DNA from: Meghimatium bilineatum
Lineage: Eukaryota > Mollusca > Gastropoda > Stylommatophora > Philomycidae
Assembly: GCA_034231615.1 (NCBI GenBank)
Contig: CM067298.1
Span: 63,208,387-63,272,386, forward strand
DNA length: 64,000 nucleotides
Direction of reading: 5' to 3'
This document shows, piece by piece, positions 1 to 11,929 of this stretch (its first letter is position 1; each line of letters opens with the position of its first letter). The notes below the pieces were generated by a model. The model ran no database searches and had not been told where the DNA came from. It was given only the letters and a program-made list of their open reading frames with translations. A program made the translations under genes and the position numbers.

Positions 1-344
1 AATCATCACCACCATCCTAGACCTCATCATTTACCTTTCTGTAGGACGCTATATAAGGTTCATAGAGTCTCCCTCCCCCACTACCAACACTATCAACCCT
101 GAGACCCTATGATTCATGGTACGCCTCGATGACATATTTTCTGTGTGCTTGCAATCATCAATTCAAACCGGCCTTCTAGTGCACCGTGCATTCCATATTA
201 TTTATTAATATCATTTTGACGTCTATCATTTGCTATCTTTACATTCGCTTGCTTGATATTCAAATTTTATCATAAATCAAATCCCTTAAACTGTGTAGAA
301 TAAACGCATGTATAACACCAAATAAGTCTACCCATAAAAACATG
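1..344. other. Unassigned intergenic DNA
   Basis: AT-rich sequence with no convincing open frame or repeat. It ends where homology to the RTE reverse transcriptase copy begins. Confidence 0.5.
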
Positions 345-1503
345 GCTATACAAGCATTTGCCCATATTTGAGAACACTAATAGAGAGGCCTATAAAGGTA
401 AAAACAGATATGTACCTCTGTTTTATAGACTACACGGAAGCATTTGATAAAGTTAAACATAGCGAAATTATACACATGCTAGAGAACTTGAACATTGACA
501 GCAAGGATTTAAGAATAATCAAGAACATGTACTGGCAACAAACAGCAGCAATAAGAGTAGGACATCAATTTGGCCCTTTTCAACAAATGAAACACGGAGT
601 CAGACAGGGATGCGTGCTTTCACCAGACCTGTTATCTTTATACAGTAAAAACATATTGCGTGCAATAGTAGATATCCCAGGAATATCAGTGGGAGGACAT
701 AACATAAATAATTTGAGATATGCGGATGACACTGTTCTGATTGCAAAAAGTGAGGAAGACAACAAAGATTTAAGTAATGTAGTAGTCACAGAAAGTAAAG
801 AGAAAGGCTTCTTCCTGAATATAAAGAAAACAGAAGTAATGGTTATTTCAAAGAAACAAAATAACACACCTTGCAAGATCAAAGTGAATGATATAATATT
901 AAAACAGGTCCACCAATTCAAATATTTGGGTACAATGATTACAGCAGATGGAAGAAGTTCAACAGAAATAAGATGCAGAATAGGACAGGCAAAAACAACA
1001 TTAAGAAAAATGACAAATATACTGTGTAATATGACCTTGTTATTAGAGGTGAGAAAGAGAGTTCTGCAGTGCTATATAACCCCTATACTAACATATGGGT
1101 GCGAGTCTTGGGAAATAAAAAAACTGGAAAGTGGGAAATTAGAGGCAACAGAGATGTTGTTCTACAGAAGAATGCTGAGAATACCATGAACTGCCATAAA
1201 AACTAATGTAGAGGTGCTGAAAGAGTCAAAGACGAAACGGACCTTAATCAACAATATAAGAAAAAAGCAATCTTTTTTTTGGCCACTTCATGAGACAGGC
1301 ATGTTTGGAGAACATTGTCACAACAGGCAAAATTGAAGGCAACAGAGACAGAGGGTGACAACGTGAGAAAATATTAGACAGTTTGACAGCCTGGCACGGC
1401 AAGGAAACCACAACGATCTTGATACATAGTACTGTGGATAGAGAGCTGTGGAGAGCCATGACTGCCTACGCCAGCCGGCATGGCACCTGATGATGATGAT
1501 GAT
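345..1503 (+). pseudogene. RTE-like LINE reverse transcriptase, 5'-truncated, dead copy
   Basis: The frame encodes the palm of a non-LTR reverse transcriptase of the type often annotated as craniofacial-development-protein-2-like endonuclease/RT. Visible motifs in order are FIDYTEAFDKV (motif A aspartate), RQGCVLSPDLL (motif B), YADDTVL (catalytic YADD, bases 719-730), then YLGTMIT and YGCESW of the thumb. There is no endonuclease, so the copy is 5'-truncated. It is dead: the Trp codon expected in the IPWTARKTN block is TGA at 1187-1189, and a T-run near 1270 shifts the frame. The 3' end is a GAT microsatellite tail (about 1488-1503), typical of RTE elements. The intact sequence at 20253-21267 aligns closely and shows what was lost. 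Confidence 0.9.
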
Positions 1504-1798
1504 ACAAACATCAATAAACCACATTGTAGTTTTTTCCCCATAAAATTAGTTATTCGTGAATTAATGCTAGTTAGAAAAGGCGCCATATTTTAATTAAATG
1601 TTTCCATCAATTTTGTCAACAATTTCCAGATACTACAGCAGATGTTATGTATTTTTATCATACAATCTCAATTTCTATTAGTGTGTTTCAAATGAAAAGT
1701 ATTGATTTTTTCAGTATGGAAAAGCTGTACACTGAGTTCTCGACCTGAGTTTGTTTGCCGAAAACCATTTTTATTTAGAGTACTCGGTTCTATCTCCA

Positions 1799-2110
1799 TT
1801 AATTGGGTCCATTTGTGATTATGTTATTTATTCCAGAGCTGTAGACACTAAAGGAAGCACCCCTGGTAGGGATGTTGTGGAATCTCATCGCCTTGTCTTG
1901 AATCTCCTCATTGTAATCGAATACACAATCTTTCATTTTTCTGTTAAATTTCGGACATAGGAAAACGTCACACAGGGAAAGATCGGTTGAGTTTGGAACT
2001 TGCATAGGAATGTCTGTTGCATTCGTGGTTACAGACCTGTGTGCTAATGCATTGTTGTGACTCACAATCCAGTTTTATGGGCGTCACATCTTACGGCAAT
2101 GTATACACAC
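1799..2110 (-). pseudogene. mariner transposase C-terminal remnant
   Basis: The minus-strand frame reads SHNNALAHRSV, then LSLCDVFLCPKFNRKMKDC and DYNEEIQ. This is the mariner D34D block (HDNAPAHRS ... LAPCDFFLFPKLKRKLKG ... EEIQ in functional members). Here the first catalytic Asp of that block reads as Asn and the second is kept in LCDVF. There is no start, and stops lie on both sides. The piece at 3699-3983 on the same strand carries the preceding part of the transposase, so the two are probably halves of one interrupted copy. Confidence 0.75.
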
Positions 2111-3698
2111 ATCGTAGCTCAGGCATTGTAGGACTGTGTTGTAGAATTAAGAATTAACAAACAGTATAACGCAAAAATGAGATGCATACAAGATGGAATT
2201 GCCCATCTATGTCTCAAATGAAATTAACATGGTCGTTGCATTCTGATTTATATGTATTGTCTTCTACGGTTCCACTTTTAAAACGATGATGATAATAAAG
2301 ATGAAATAATACTTTTAGCTCTGTGAGATTAGCTCCTGACACATAGCCTTACTGAAAAAAGACACCACCGGTTCTACACAGTTGTGCAACTGAGATGACA
2401 CATAGACTCATATGCAAAGACTAAAAAATTTGGGTATTAAAAGGAGGGGACAAAGCTTATGGATGCATGTTTTACCCCGATCGGAGGCATTCCAGAGCAT
2501 CCGTATGTCTCAGGATTACTACGTCCTGCCAGAGCTTACACATCTGAGCAAACTATATCATAATTTTTCTGTCAAACTTACTGACCCATTCGAAGGGATT
2601 GCTTATCTAGCATTTTCTGTTATCTAGAAGTCTTCGACAAAATGACAAAAGTACAATGTTTACTGGCCTGCATTTATCCGTCATCCATGATAATTAATTA
2701 ATAGGAGATAGAAGTAAGAGATTGAGACAAAATGTGAAAATTATGTTTTTACAAGTGATAGTTTGTCGGCCTATCCCCAACCTTTCCTTAGTCGCCTCCT
2801 ACGACATGCCGGAAGAAGAGACATTTGCTCAATTCATTGCACCCTGAAATAGAAGTCTAGGCCCTGAGTTTCACACTGGAGTTTTTAAGAGACCACTCAA
2901 ATGTTTTAAATCGAATGACTCTTCAGAAATTGATTCTAGCATTTCGAAAATTTCGTAACAATATTTTTAAGGAAAAGCTTAAGTCACTATTTACACAAGT
3001 TGAGTATATATCATTGTATATTTTCTGAAATGAGACGAGCACTATTAAGATATCTTCACTTGTAGGACCCCCACCACCTCCCAATTAACACATGTTAGAA
3101 GCTACATACTTCCGGTTTCGTACATAGTTTCGCAGATGATCTACCCTTACACTCGGAAAATATCAATGCTCTACATATCACGTCATGGCACACAATAACA
3201 GACTTAGAGAGAACTAACTATAGAAACCATCATCTTCTGAAAGAGAAAAACACTTCTAATTATTACTGATGTAGTTAACATTGTGTTCGACATAAGATGT
3301 AAAGTGCATACAAAGTTTTTGGATTCCGGTAAATGCAACGTTTCTTGGCCTAGTGTTTAATCATTCATGTATCACTTGGTGTACCTCTTCATCGGACCTG
3401 AGTCTTTTCTACCAATTTCCCATTTAAGGCTGACAAGTATGGATATTGTGGCAGTCACTTCTTCTTCTGCGTTTCTTTTCAAACCCATACATATTAGCAG
3501 TAGTAGTAGACACTACAAGTGGAGGACTTCGACGGCTGCAGTCATTTGGACGGTCAGCGTGGGATCGAGCATTGCCATGTTGCAAATGGACAAGTTTACT
3601 CACAAGTACGGAATTTAGACTATATTACGGTTCGAAAATAATTCGTTAGAATATCTGTATTCTTGGCACTGGTAATAATACTCCCCTCCCCTTGGCAT
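2111..3698. other. Interval between two mariner pieces
   Basis: No gene is supported. At 2768-2835 lies a fragment with the core cttagtcgcctcctacgaca, shared with SINE-like sequences elsewhere in the window. The remainder is unassigned and is a candidate insertion that split the mariner copy. Confidence 0.4.
2768..2835 (-). repeat. SINE-like conserved core fragment
   Basis: It contains tagtcgcctcctacgacatg. Related cores occur at 9372-9440 and, in inverse orientation, at 12755-12790. The core resembles the central domain of invertebrate SINEs, but I cannot name the family. Confidence 0.4.
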
Positions 3699-3983
3699 CT
3701 AAGACTTGAAAATAACACTCCAATCATCCCAAAAGAGAAGCATCATACAATTTTCTTGGAATGGTTGCATAAGAAAGTTCTCAGTCGCTGAGGAGCAATG
3801 GTGTCTTTCTTTCCTCATCCTCTTCGTTTCTGAATCGTGGTACTGAAACCAAGTGCAATTTCTAGAAACAATTCTTCGCATGAAACAGTCACTCTGCTTC
3901 AGAGCGAGACAAATGTAATTCATAGGCATCAATGGGTTGCTATCTCTCTTCTTGAGTAAGCTGCCACGACACTCGCCTCTCAT
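3699..3983 (-). pseudogene. mariner transposase N-terminal/central remnant
   Basis: The minus-strand 94-codon frame includes FMRRIVSRNCTWFQYHDSET, followed by KRMRKERHHCSSA and LLFWDDWSVIF. These correspond to the mariner block FLxRIVTGDETWVHHYDPETK...W...VFWD.GVI. The first catalytic aspartate (GDETW in active members) is missing: the position reads RNCTW. The frame stops at the start of the segment that would lead to the second catalytic block, which sits about 1.6 kb further along the same strand at 1799-2110. Confidence 0.75.
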
Positions 3984-4454
3984 ACATTTTGTGGAATTAG
4001 CTTTTACTTCTTGTGTGCATTAGGGTGGTTTCTGCGAGATTTCTTTCATACCCAGGAGACTTTAGCTTTCGGCTTAGTGTAATATCAATTGAAGGAGCCT
4101 TCTCCCCAAAGGGGATACATGTCACGAGACGAGCTGATAGTTTGCCTGGGTTACTCATTATTCATCGTTCCTCTGTCTAGGCGCTTCGTAGCAGGTGATC
4201 TATTCCTCGTGTAGGAAGACCATTCCATTACCACCTTTTGTGTCCTTATGTTCCAGACCTAAGAATGCGACTTTTCTGTATGAGATGTGTTAGGCGATAG
4301 CGACTGTACAATTGTACTGAGGATTAATACAGCTTGCTAGACAAGGTGCTGTTTTGTCAAACATGTCGGGGACTGGGATTTGTCCTGTACATTTCTTACG
4401 TACTCGCCTCGTCGGTCTGTGATGACCTTACAATAAATCGCCAGACGTGGCCTA
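3984..4454. other. Unassigned non-coding DNA
   Basis: No open frame, RNA fold or repeat was recognised between the mariner piece and the inverted-repeat arm. Confidence 0.4.
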
Positions 4455-5165
4455 TATTGTTTTCGATGTCAGAATCATGTATTTAATTTTTTTCCCACTT
4501 TCAGTGATTTCTATAACTCTGTTGTGTCCGACGTCAGGATCATATATGTTTCCTTTTTTACTTTCAGTGATTGCGATAACTCTATTGTTTTCGATGTCAG
4601 AATCATGTATTTAATTTTTTCCCCACTTTCAGTGATTGCTATAACTCTATTGTGTCCGATAAAAAGATCCTATATATTTCCTTTTTTCACTTTCAGTGAT
4701 TGCAATAACTCTGCTGTGTCCGATGTCAGTATCATATATGTTTCCTTCTTTGCCTTTTGGCATAAGTCTAGTAACCATTGATTCACTATGAGTTAACATT
4801 GTCACATATCTAGCATCAGTCAAGAATCAACATACCACAGCATTGGGGGTGCAAAGGGTCTCGCATTAACCTCGTGCCGACCCAGGGTTAGCAGATAACC
4901 AAGATCCTAAAAGTACGTCCTCGTTGGTGTACCCTGGAAGCAGAAATGGCGCTGTTCAGCTGTCTTCCTGAGCAACACATTTAGGCTTGTGGATGTGGAG
5001 GCGATAGATGAAATGAGAATTGCCTGAAACGAGGCAGCAATATCTCTGAGAGCTCTACGCCAACATATTCAACAGCACTGTCGACAGTGATGTAAGGCAT
5101 ATGTACATTTCGTCTCGGTCAGCAAAAAATGCATAAACATTGGATGGACGACCAATGTCAATGTC
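4455..5165 (+). repeat. Foldback element, left arm of 711-bp inverted repeat
   Basis: Each base pairs with the base at (10968 minus position) in 5803-6513. I checked several anchors along the arm and found no indel. The one mismatch seen is c at 4957 against the base opposite, 6011. The outer part (4459-4745) consists of degenerate ~64-bp tandem units around tttcagtgattgc and gatgtcag. The inner part (4845-4945) carries the module ggttagcagataacc, shared with the dispersed repeats near 23.4 and 37.0 kb. Open frames here are mirrored in the other arm and are not genes. Confidence 0.92.
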
Positions 5166-5802
5166 ATTTTGGTTTATCATCTAAGGGAGTACATAGATTG
5201 TGCTATCTTAGACAAGGAGCTTCGTAGTTGGCGAACCATTCTCGTGTAAAAAGGCATCATTCCTGCATAAGCCCTTGGGTTTATGAAACCCAATTCTCTC
5301 TGTACGAGCCATTTGGGCAACAGTGACAGTCGAGTTATACTAGGTTTGCAATGTCCTCAAAGACAAGAACTTGCTTACCGTCTACGTTGCCATAGAGTTC
5401 AGAGTCAGAGTCTCAACACTGCTTCGGACATACGTTTAAAAAATGTACTCCCCGAAATTTGTTCAATGGTTTTCACGTGTTCAATGGCGAGCTGTATTTA
5501 AAGCGTTGTATCCATACCCAGTAGTGATCGTTCAAGTTAGCGTATACAATACCTGAACAATGAGTCCAACGTTGATTGGGGGGGGGGGGGGGGTCAATTG
5601 TGGAGGAACATATGGACTTTTGTGTTTTCTCAGCATGAACAGAACTTCCGCCAGTCGGTCTGGTGCTGGGCAAGTGTAGCTATGTTGCCACTACATCGCT
5701 TTACATATACATCGCAGCTCTTTAGCACGTGTTGCCTTTTCCAGATTTAATGTGTACAATTAGGTTCGCCATATATTTTATAGGAAGGTATACACGTATC
5801 GG
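5166..5802. repeat. Foldback element, 637-bp loop
   Basis: Unique sequence between the arms. Short minus-strand frames exist (for example within 5473-5673) but are broken by stops and match no family I recognise. It contains a 16-G homopolymer at 5578-5593. Whether the loop once encoded a transposase cannot be judged from sequence alone. Confidence 0.6.
5578..5593 (+). repeat. Poly-G tract (16 G)
   Basis: An uninterrupted run of 16 G inside the foldback loop. Similar runs lie at 19971-19984 (14 G) and 38519-38531 (13 G). Confidence 0.95.
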
Positions 5803-6513
5803 GACATTGACATTGGTCGTCCATCCAATGTTTATGCATTTTTTGCTGACCGAGACGAAATGTACATATGCCTTACATCACTGTCGACAGTGCTGTTGAA
5901 TATGTTGGCGTAGAGCTCTCAGAGATATTGCTGCCTCGTTTCAGGCAATTCTCATTTCATCTATCGCCTCCACATCCACAAGCCTAAATGTGTTGCTCAG
6001 GAAGACAGCTTAACAGCGCCATTTCTGCTTCCAGGGTACACCAACGAGGACGTACTTTTAGGATCTTGGTTATCTGCTAACCCTGGGTCGGCACGAGGTT
6101 AATGCGAGACCCTTTGCACCCCCAATGCTGTGGTATGTTGATTCTTGACTGATGCTAGATATGTGACAATGTTAACTCATAGTGAATCAATGGTTACTAG
6201 ACTTATGCCAAAAGGCAAAGAAGGAAACATATATGATACTGACATCGGACACAGCAGAGTTATTGCAATCACTGAAAGTGAAAAAAGGAAATATATAGGA
6301 TCTTTTTATCGGACACAATAGAGTTATAGCAATCACTGAAAGTGGGGAAAAAATTAAATACATGATTCTGACATCGAAAACAATAGAGTTATCGCAATCA
6401 CTGAAAGTAAAAAAGGAAACATATATGATCCTGACGTCGGACACAACAGAGTTATAGAAATCACTGAAAGTGGGAAAAAAATTAAATACATGATTCTGAC
6501 ATCGAAAACAATA
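5803..6513 (-). repeat. Foldback element, right arm of 711-bp inverted repeat
   Basis: Reverse complement of 4455-5165 with one difference seen. Near-identity means either recent insertion or gene conversion between arms. Outside the arm the ~64-bp tandem array continues to about 6665, so the array is longer on this side. Confidence 0.92.
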
Positions 6514-6665
6514 GAGTTATCGCAATCACTGAAAGTAAAAAAGGAAACATATATGATCCTGACATCGGACACAAAAGTTATAGCAATCACTTTTTTTAAA
6601 GTGAAAAAATGGAAATATATTTGATCCTGCCATTGCACACAGAAGAGTTGTCACAGTCACTAAAG
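6244..6665. repeat. ~64-bp tandem repeat at foldback terminus
   Basis: The motif caatcactgaaagt recurs at 6266, 6330, 6395, 6458, 6523 and 6584, with a decayed copy at 6654. Spacing is 61-70 bp, mostly 63-65. The inner copies are mirrored in the left arm. Arms made of short tandem repeats are characteristic of Foldback-type transposons. Confidence 0.85.
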
Positions 6666-6669
6666 AGAA

Positions 6670-8415
6670 GAAGCTACTAATGTATATAATTTCATATATA
6701 AATATGCTATAGTACATATTAATTCTGTTCAGCAGACACATGCACAATGCATATTACTCTTTCTTCACATATTTCACATGTGACATTGTATTGTTATATA
6801 TGATCTATATGTTAATTAAAATATTACCATCTGCTATCGCAATTCTATAATAGACATCACACGTAGACTCATACATATGTTTATCACACAGAAAGTGTGG
6901 GCACTACAATAAAACATTTTCATTATTAAAATAGTAAAACAACCAATATTCTACTATTCAAGAACTGCACAGAATAGCTTTGAACAGATAGAATTGGAGA
7001 GCTCTGACCTCTGCCCTATTCGCTAACTTCAGCGCAAAAGGAAAATGAATGAATGAATTATTAAAATACCAACAAGATACTAAAAAGAAACGGTTTTTGG
7101 CACCGGAGATACTTACCGTGAATTTGACATTCTGCAGATATGAAAGAGAAATGTAAAACTGTAAGGTAAGTACCAACAGGAAATCATTGATTCGTATCCT
7201 TATTTTTTAAAGAATACTCTTGACTCTATTAAACATATATTACAGTTCTCCTATAAGTTTTATTCCAACTTGCTCATCTGCATGTATTTTTGTTCCCTTA
7301 TCTGTCACTCACTGCTTCTCTAATATGAGATACTCGAATAACTAAGATGTTATATAAGCAGAAAATATTTTTATCAATATTTGCAAATGTATGAGTTTAC
7401 TCTTAAAACTAATAAATAGACAGTTGGATCAGATATATTTTGTTTGATATGTGTAATTAGACAGCTGGCAGTAACTAAAACTACAAAAATCAAATATGTG
7501 TGTTATATGTGAATCATAGTCAGTGTTCAATTTTATGTACTAGTGGTGAATCGTGTTCGCGTACGTGCGATTGCTCATTCTATTCTGCCTCAGCAAACAT
7601 CGTGAGACAAGAGTATGGGGCACAGCTAGCGTCAAATTAGCAGTAATCAAAATTCGGATGAAGAGAATTTGTTTCCACTGTTTGAATTTCATTAGACCTA
7701 CAATTACTACCATTTGATAACAAATCAAATGTACTGAATACATACATTAAAATAGAATAAGAATTATTTTCCATTACAAATTTTCAATTGCACAAAAATA
7801 AATCAAGCAGGATTGTATATCATAACATTGTTACTGTATTTTAAATGACTGATAATTCTGGTTTAGAAACAATGTTTTCCAGAATTTGTTATCCATCTGT
7901 AACAAATGCATTTTCTGTGGGATGAGTTCAAGCTTGGAAGTAGCTGTCGGAACTTTTGGAAAACAAAAATTAAGTCTGCTTTAAACATTCCTATTCCTTT
8001 AATTACTTAACAAGCCAGATTTGTAGTTTAATATTGTATCGATATTTTGAATGTTATAATACCGTTTTAATCATGTAGGTATTAAGTTAAAGAGAAGTAT
8101 AGCTACATATTTTTCTACGTTGGTGATTATGCGAATGGAGTAATTCATTTGGCTGTGAACATATAGCTCTTGACAGCCTGTAATCTTTCTGACAATAGTG
8201 CAGGTCCTCCTCAGTTGAGTAACCGAGGTACTACCCAAAATCGTATAATTTTGTTGTCTGGAAGACATAGCTGTGTTAGTGGGGTTCATGGATGCATGTG
8301 TATTCCACAAAGGAGGACCCTTCCAGTGCAGCACTGTACAACGATGATCACGTCACAATGATCGTATCATACATTTCTGGGCAAACGAGTTCATCGTTGA
8401 CCCATCTGCATTAAT
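6670..8415. other. Unassigned AT-rich DNA
   Basis: Only short scattered frames. No RNA gene, repeat family or splice-bounded exon could be supported. Confidence 0.4.
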
Positions 8416-8419
8416 GGTA

Positions 8420-9225
8420 AATCTATAGCACGTTTCACTAGTTTTGCCATGAAACAAATGTAATTATCTAAATAACCATCAAACGTATTAATGCTAATTT
8501 TTGCATATGATGTTATATTTGGTTAGATCCAATAAACATATACTTTAAATGTGTGTATCACGTCCAGGTTTTAAACTTGAATGTAAACCCTTGATCTTTG
8601 TCGGCATATTAATTATTGTGCATCGAGATATAAATTTTATCACTTCAGACACGTGTCTAGTATTCCAAAATGTTTCCATCATGTTTGGATATAATACCTG
8701 CTGAAGATGATTTCTTAACGGATATGTATGCGAGATATCGTGATATTGTTTATCATTGACACTTAGTGTTCTAATGTCATACCCCTTACTCGCAAACTTA
8801 ATTTTCCTACTAACTACACACGTTATGTTGAAACCCCTCTGACGGAGAATTTGAGCATGACACTGGATATAACATTAAACATATTCTGTCTTGTGTTCAA
8901 GAGAGCTAAATAATGCAATTTCATGCATAAATCAGGCCAATTGGCCAATTGTATGATAACTAATCATGTGTAAATGGCGTTTTATAATTGACTGCAAAAC
9001 ATCTCATAACTGTGTGTGAGAAGTGTGTTGACAAGTAGACTTTTGATCTATATTTAACATCAATGAAAATTGAAAAAGGCTGCATTTTAATGACAAATTT
9101 AATTAAAAGGATCCATTCCTCTGCAAATTCATACAAATTATTTCAATTATATACGTTATATATTTGCTGAAATACATCATTTTGAAGTTGGGCAAAGCTA
9201 GTTAAATATAATATAGTATTCTTCG
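8420..9225 (+). repeat. Old segmental duplication, copy 1
   Basis: Diverged direct repeat of about 9560-10090. Shared landmarks in the same order are acaaatgtaattatc, the tactaattatt/tattaattatt block, ccaattgtatgata, gcattttaatg, and the segment tacatcat...gaagttgggca. Copy 2 is shorter because of deletions. No coding frame is conserved between copies. Confidence 0.7.
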
Positions 9226-9249
9226 TCACCTAGGAGTCTGTTGTAAAAG

Positions 9250-9480
9250 TGCGATGGCTCAATATCTGCTTGGACTATGTAACAGAAGAGTAAAGTATGA
9301 AATCAAGGCAAAATGTGCTTTGACAATGACGATTTATTCACACTGACAGCGTTTCAGTATATTCCGAACTTTTCTTAGTTGTCTCCAACAACATACCTGG
9401 AAACAGGACAGTGTCCCTACTCTGTGTACCCTGAGCTAGAGCACAGACACTGGTTGTCACCTGGAAGATTTATTTCTTCT
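9250..9480 (-). repeat. SINE-like insertion between the duplicated segments
   Basis: It contains cttagttgtctccaacaaca, a diverged form of the tagtcgcctcctacgaca core seen at 2768-2835. It separates the two duplicate copies. Ends and TSD are not resolved. Confidence 0.35.
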
Positions 9481-9559
9481 AGTAAATTATGCCATACAAT
9501 ATTAGCATGGAAACACTGTAAACACTATGAAACTTAACTTTTCTGAAAACATATTCTAT

Positions 9560-10090
9560 AGCATATTTCACTATCTTTGCCCTCAAACAAATGTAATTAT
9601 CCGATTAATCTTCTAATTAATACGGTGCCATATTTGAGGATTCTGTTATATTTTATTAGACACAATATATTTTAAGTGCATCGTGTCTAATATTTACAAA
9701 TGAATCGAATAAGTTCATCTTTGTCTGTATACTAATTATTACGTATCAAGAAAAAAGAAATTTTACCACTTCATACTTTACGCCGGATACAACCTTAAAT
9801 GCCGTCTGTCTTATGTTAAAGAGTGCAAAATATTGCAAATTCACATATAATCATGCCAATTGTATGATAAACTTGAGGGTTGTGCTGTAAAGTTAACTTC
9901 GGATAAATCGCAAATAAAAGAAAATTTAAACCAATGTCTGCATTTTAATGCAAAATATAATTCGTAGCGTCTATTTAATTTCAAATTCACACACACACAA
10001 TTTAAATTATATGCGTTATATATTCGCTGATATACATCATTGTGAAGTTGGGCAACGCTAGTGAAACGTGATATAGTATGTGTTGCAGTT
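9560..10090 (+). repeat. Old segmental duplication, copy 2
   Basis: Second copy of the 8420-9225 segment, in the same orientation and clearly diverged. See copy 1 for the shared landmarks. Confidence 0.7.
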
Positions 10091-10620
10091 TCCTGATATA
10101 TTATTACTCTTGCCATTCAGAAACTCCAAACGATTATTAATTCTGAATGGCTATGACTAGCTACATGACTTTGTACATTTTATATGTACAGGAGAGAAAA
10201 TAAGTTATTATCTCAAGCAATAATTCTTATGTGTGCTAATTTTGAAAACGATAAAGTTCTATTTTACATTTCAAGTGTTATGAAAGTCTGGATTCCCGAC
10301 AAAATCGTACCAACAACTGAGTTACAACTATATTTGATAAGCCTATATCAAACCATCTAAATACGCTTTCGTAGGGGTACTACATTAAATACGGCAACAC
10401 AAAAATACCTCATGTGATTTCTACCTTCATTGTTGCAGATGATTGTGTAAAAATCTTAACCTGTCCAGTCTTTGATTTTATCTGCCCATGATTTTATTTA
10501 GATGCCTCTATTTCTTCTATCTTTAACTGTTCACTGCAAAATCGTTTTTGAAAGATAATCATGTCGTCATACATTAGCAAAACCATTTATTATTTTGTGG
10601 ATTTCTTGTATTTACATAAT

Positions 10621-10940
10621 ATGGACTTCCAGAAAAACTATGTAGAGGTGTTGAAATAGTCAAATGCGAAACGGAGCTTAATCAATAATATAAATAAAAG
10701 GACAATCTTCTTTTTTCGCCACTTCATGAGACAGGCAGGTTGGAGAACATAGTCACAACAGGCAAAATTGAAGGCAACAGAGACAGAGGGCGACAACGTT
10801 AGAAAATATTAGACAGTTTGACAACCTGGCACGGCAGGGAAACAACAACGATCTTGATAAATAATACACTGGAAAGAGAGCTGTGGAGAGTCATGCCCGC
10901 CTACGCCATTCGGCATGGCACCTGATGATGATGATGACAA
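10621..10940 (+). mobile_element. RTE-like LINE 3' fragment with GAT tail and 8-bp TSD
   Basis: Strongly 5'-truncated copy of the family represented at 20253-21267. It starts at the atggact(t/g)ccagaaaaac block, carries the FFxHFMRQAG and RGRQREK-like coding tail with frameshifts and premature stops, and ends at ctgatgatgatgatga. The flanks share tacataat at 10613-10620 and 10941-10948, exactly at the two ends. Target-primed reverse transcription would give this structure. Confidence 0.8.
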
Positions 10941-11230
10941 TACATAATTAGCTGTTATAACAAGATATATATATACATACATATACAGTATATATTTATA
11001 TAACGTTATATGAAATGAAGTATAGCACAATGCCAAATTCGTATAAAGAAAATAAAGATTTGACTCTTTTTCAATAGTAAGTAGAACACATCATAATTTG
11101 ACATAATGACATCATCAAGCTGATTGGTCGTATTGCAGCAACGAAGGTAATTGCACTCTGTAATTGTAAATTTGTCAGCATTGAAATAACCAAAAGATTT
11201 CTGGCTTTCATGTGATTGTATGTCTGTATA

Positions 11231-11502
11231 AAAAAGTAAAAGTAAAGTAACCCATAGCATTTATTAATGCCGTAGGGGTGTGAGATGTTAGCGATCTCAC
11301 ATTTCACAGGCTCTGCAAATGAGGGCGGTAGCCATCTCCTCTTCCTCGCAGTCTTTACTTCCCGGATTAATCCGGTACCCATTTAAGGCTGGGTCGACCT
11401 GGGAGCCGTTGCGTTCTGAAAACATTTCCGCCTCAGCTGGGGAATGAACCCAGGACCACTCATATGCGAAGCCAGTGCGCTAACCACTGCGCGAACGCGG
11501 CT
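11231..11502 (-). mobile_element. tRNA-derived SINE, family A
   Basis: On the minus strand it begins with a tRNA-like head: A-box-like tagcg/cagtggttagcgc and a B-box-like gttcattcccca. A central part with aggtcgacccagccttaaat follows, then a tail of tttac-type repeats. A second copy in the opposite orientation lies at 31508-31770. The tRNA head does not form a complete functional tRNA. Confidence 0.8.
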
Positions 11503-11929
11503 TATATACAAGATGGCGAAAAATGTTTTCTACACATATATGTAAATCCAGTTCTTAGTATATGCCGTTTTTCACAAAGTATTGTTTGTTTCTAATAGTT
11601 GAAATATTTTGCGCGTAAAAAGACACCGAAGAAATTCTATCCACCCATCGATTCATGTCCGTGCCGCGTGATATGAAGCAGAGAGGCGGCCGCACCAGGC
11701 AACACCAATCAAAATACATTGTCGGGGGCGATATTTCGAAGAAAAACCATGGAGGGGAGGGGGGATTTAGAAAACGTGCATCATACTGAGAAAATTTTCC
11801 ATTCAATTCTAGAACATATGAATGCTTGATGCATAAATTACACAACTGATAAGAACCTGTGTTTTTTTCAAAAAGTTGATGGGATTTGAAGAGCTACATA
11901 CAGCAAGAGGATCGTCATCATCAACATCC
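11503..11929. other. Unassigned DNA
   Basis: A 96-codon minus-strand frame (11555-11845) is present. It has unbiased composition and no recognisable domain, so it is not called as a gene. Confidence 0.35.

Noticed and set aside
4524-6638. Mirrored 85- and 94-codon frames in the foldback arms
   Set aside because: The same frame is present in both arms because they are inverted copies of a tandem repeat. The peptide is a translated ~64-bp minisatellite.
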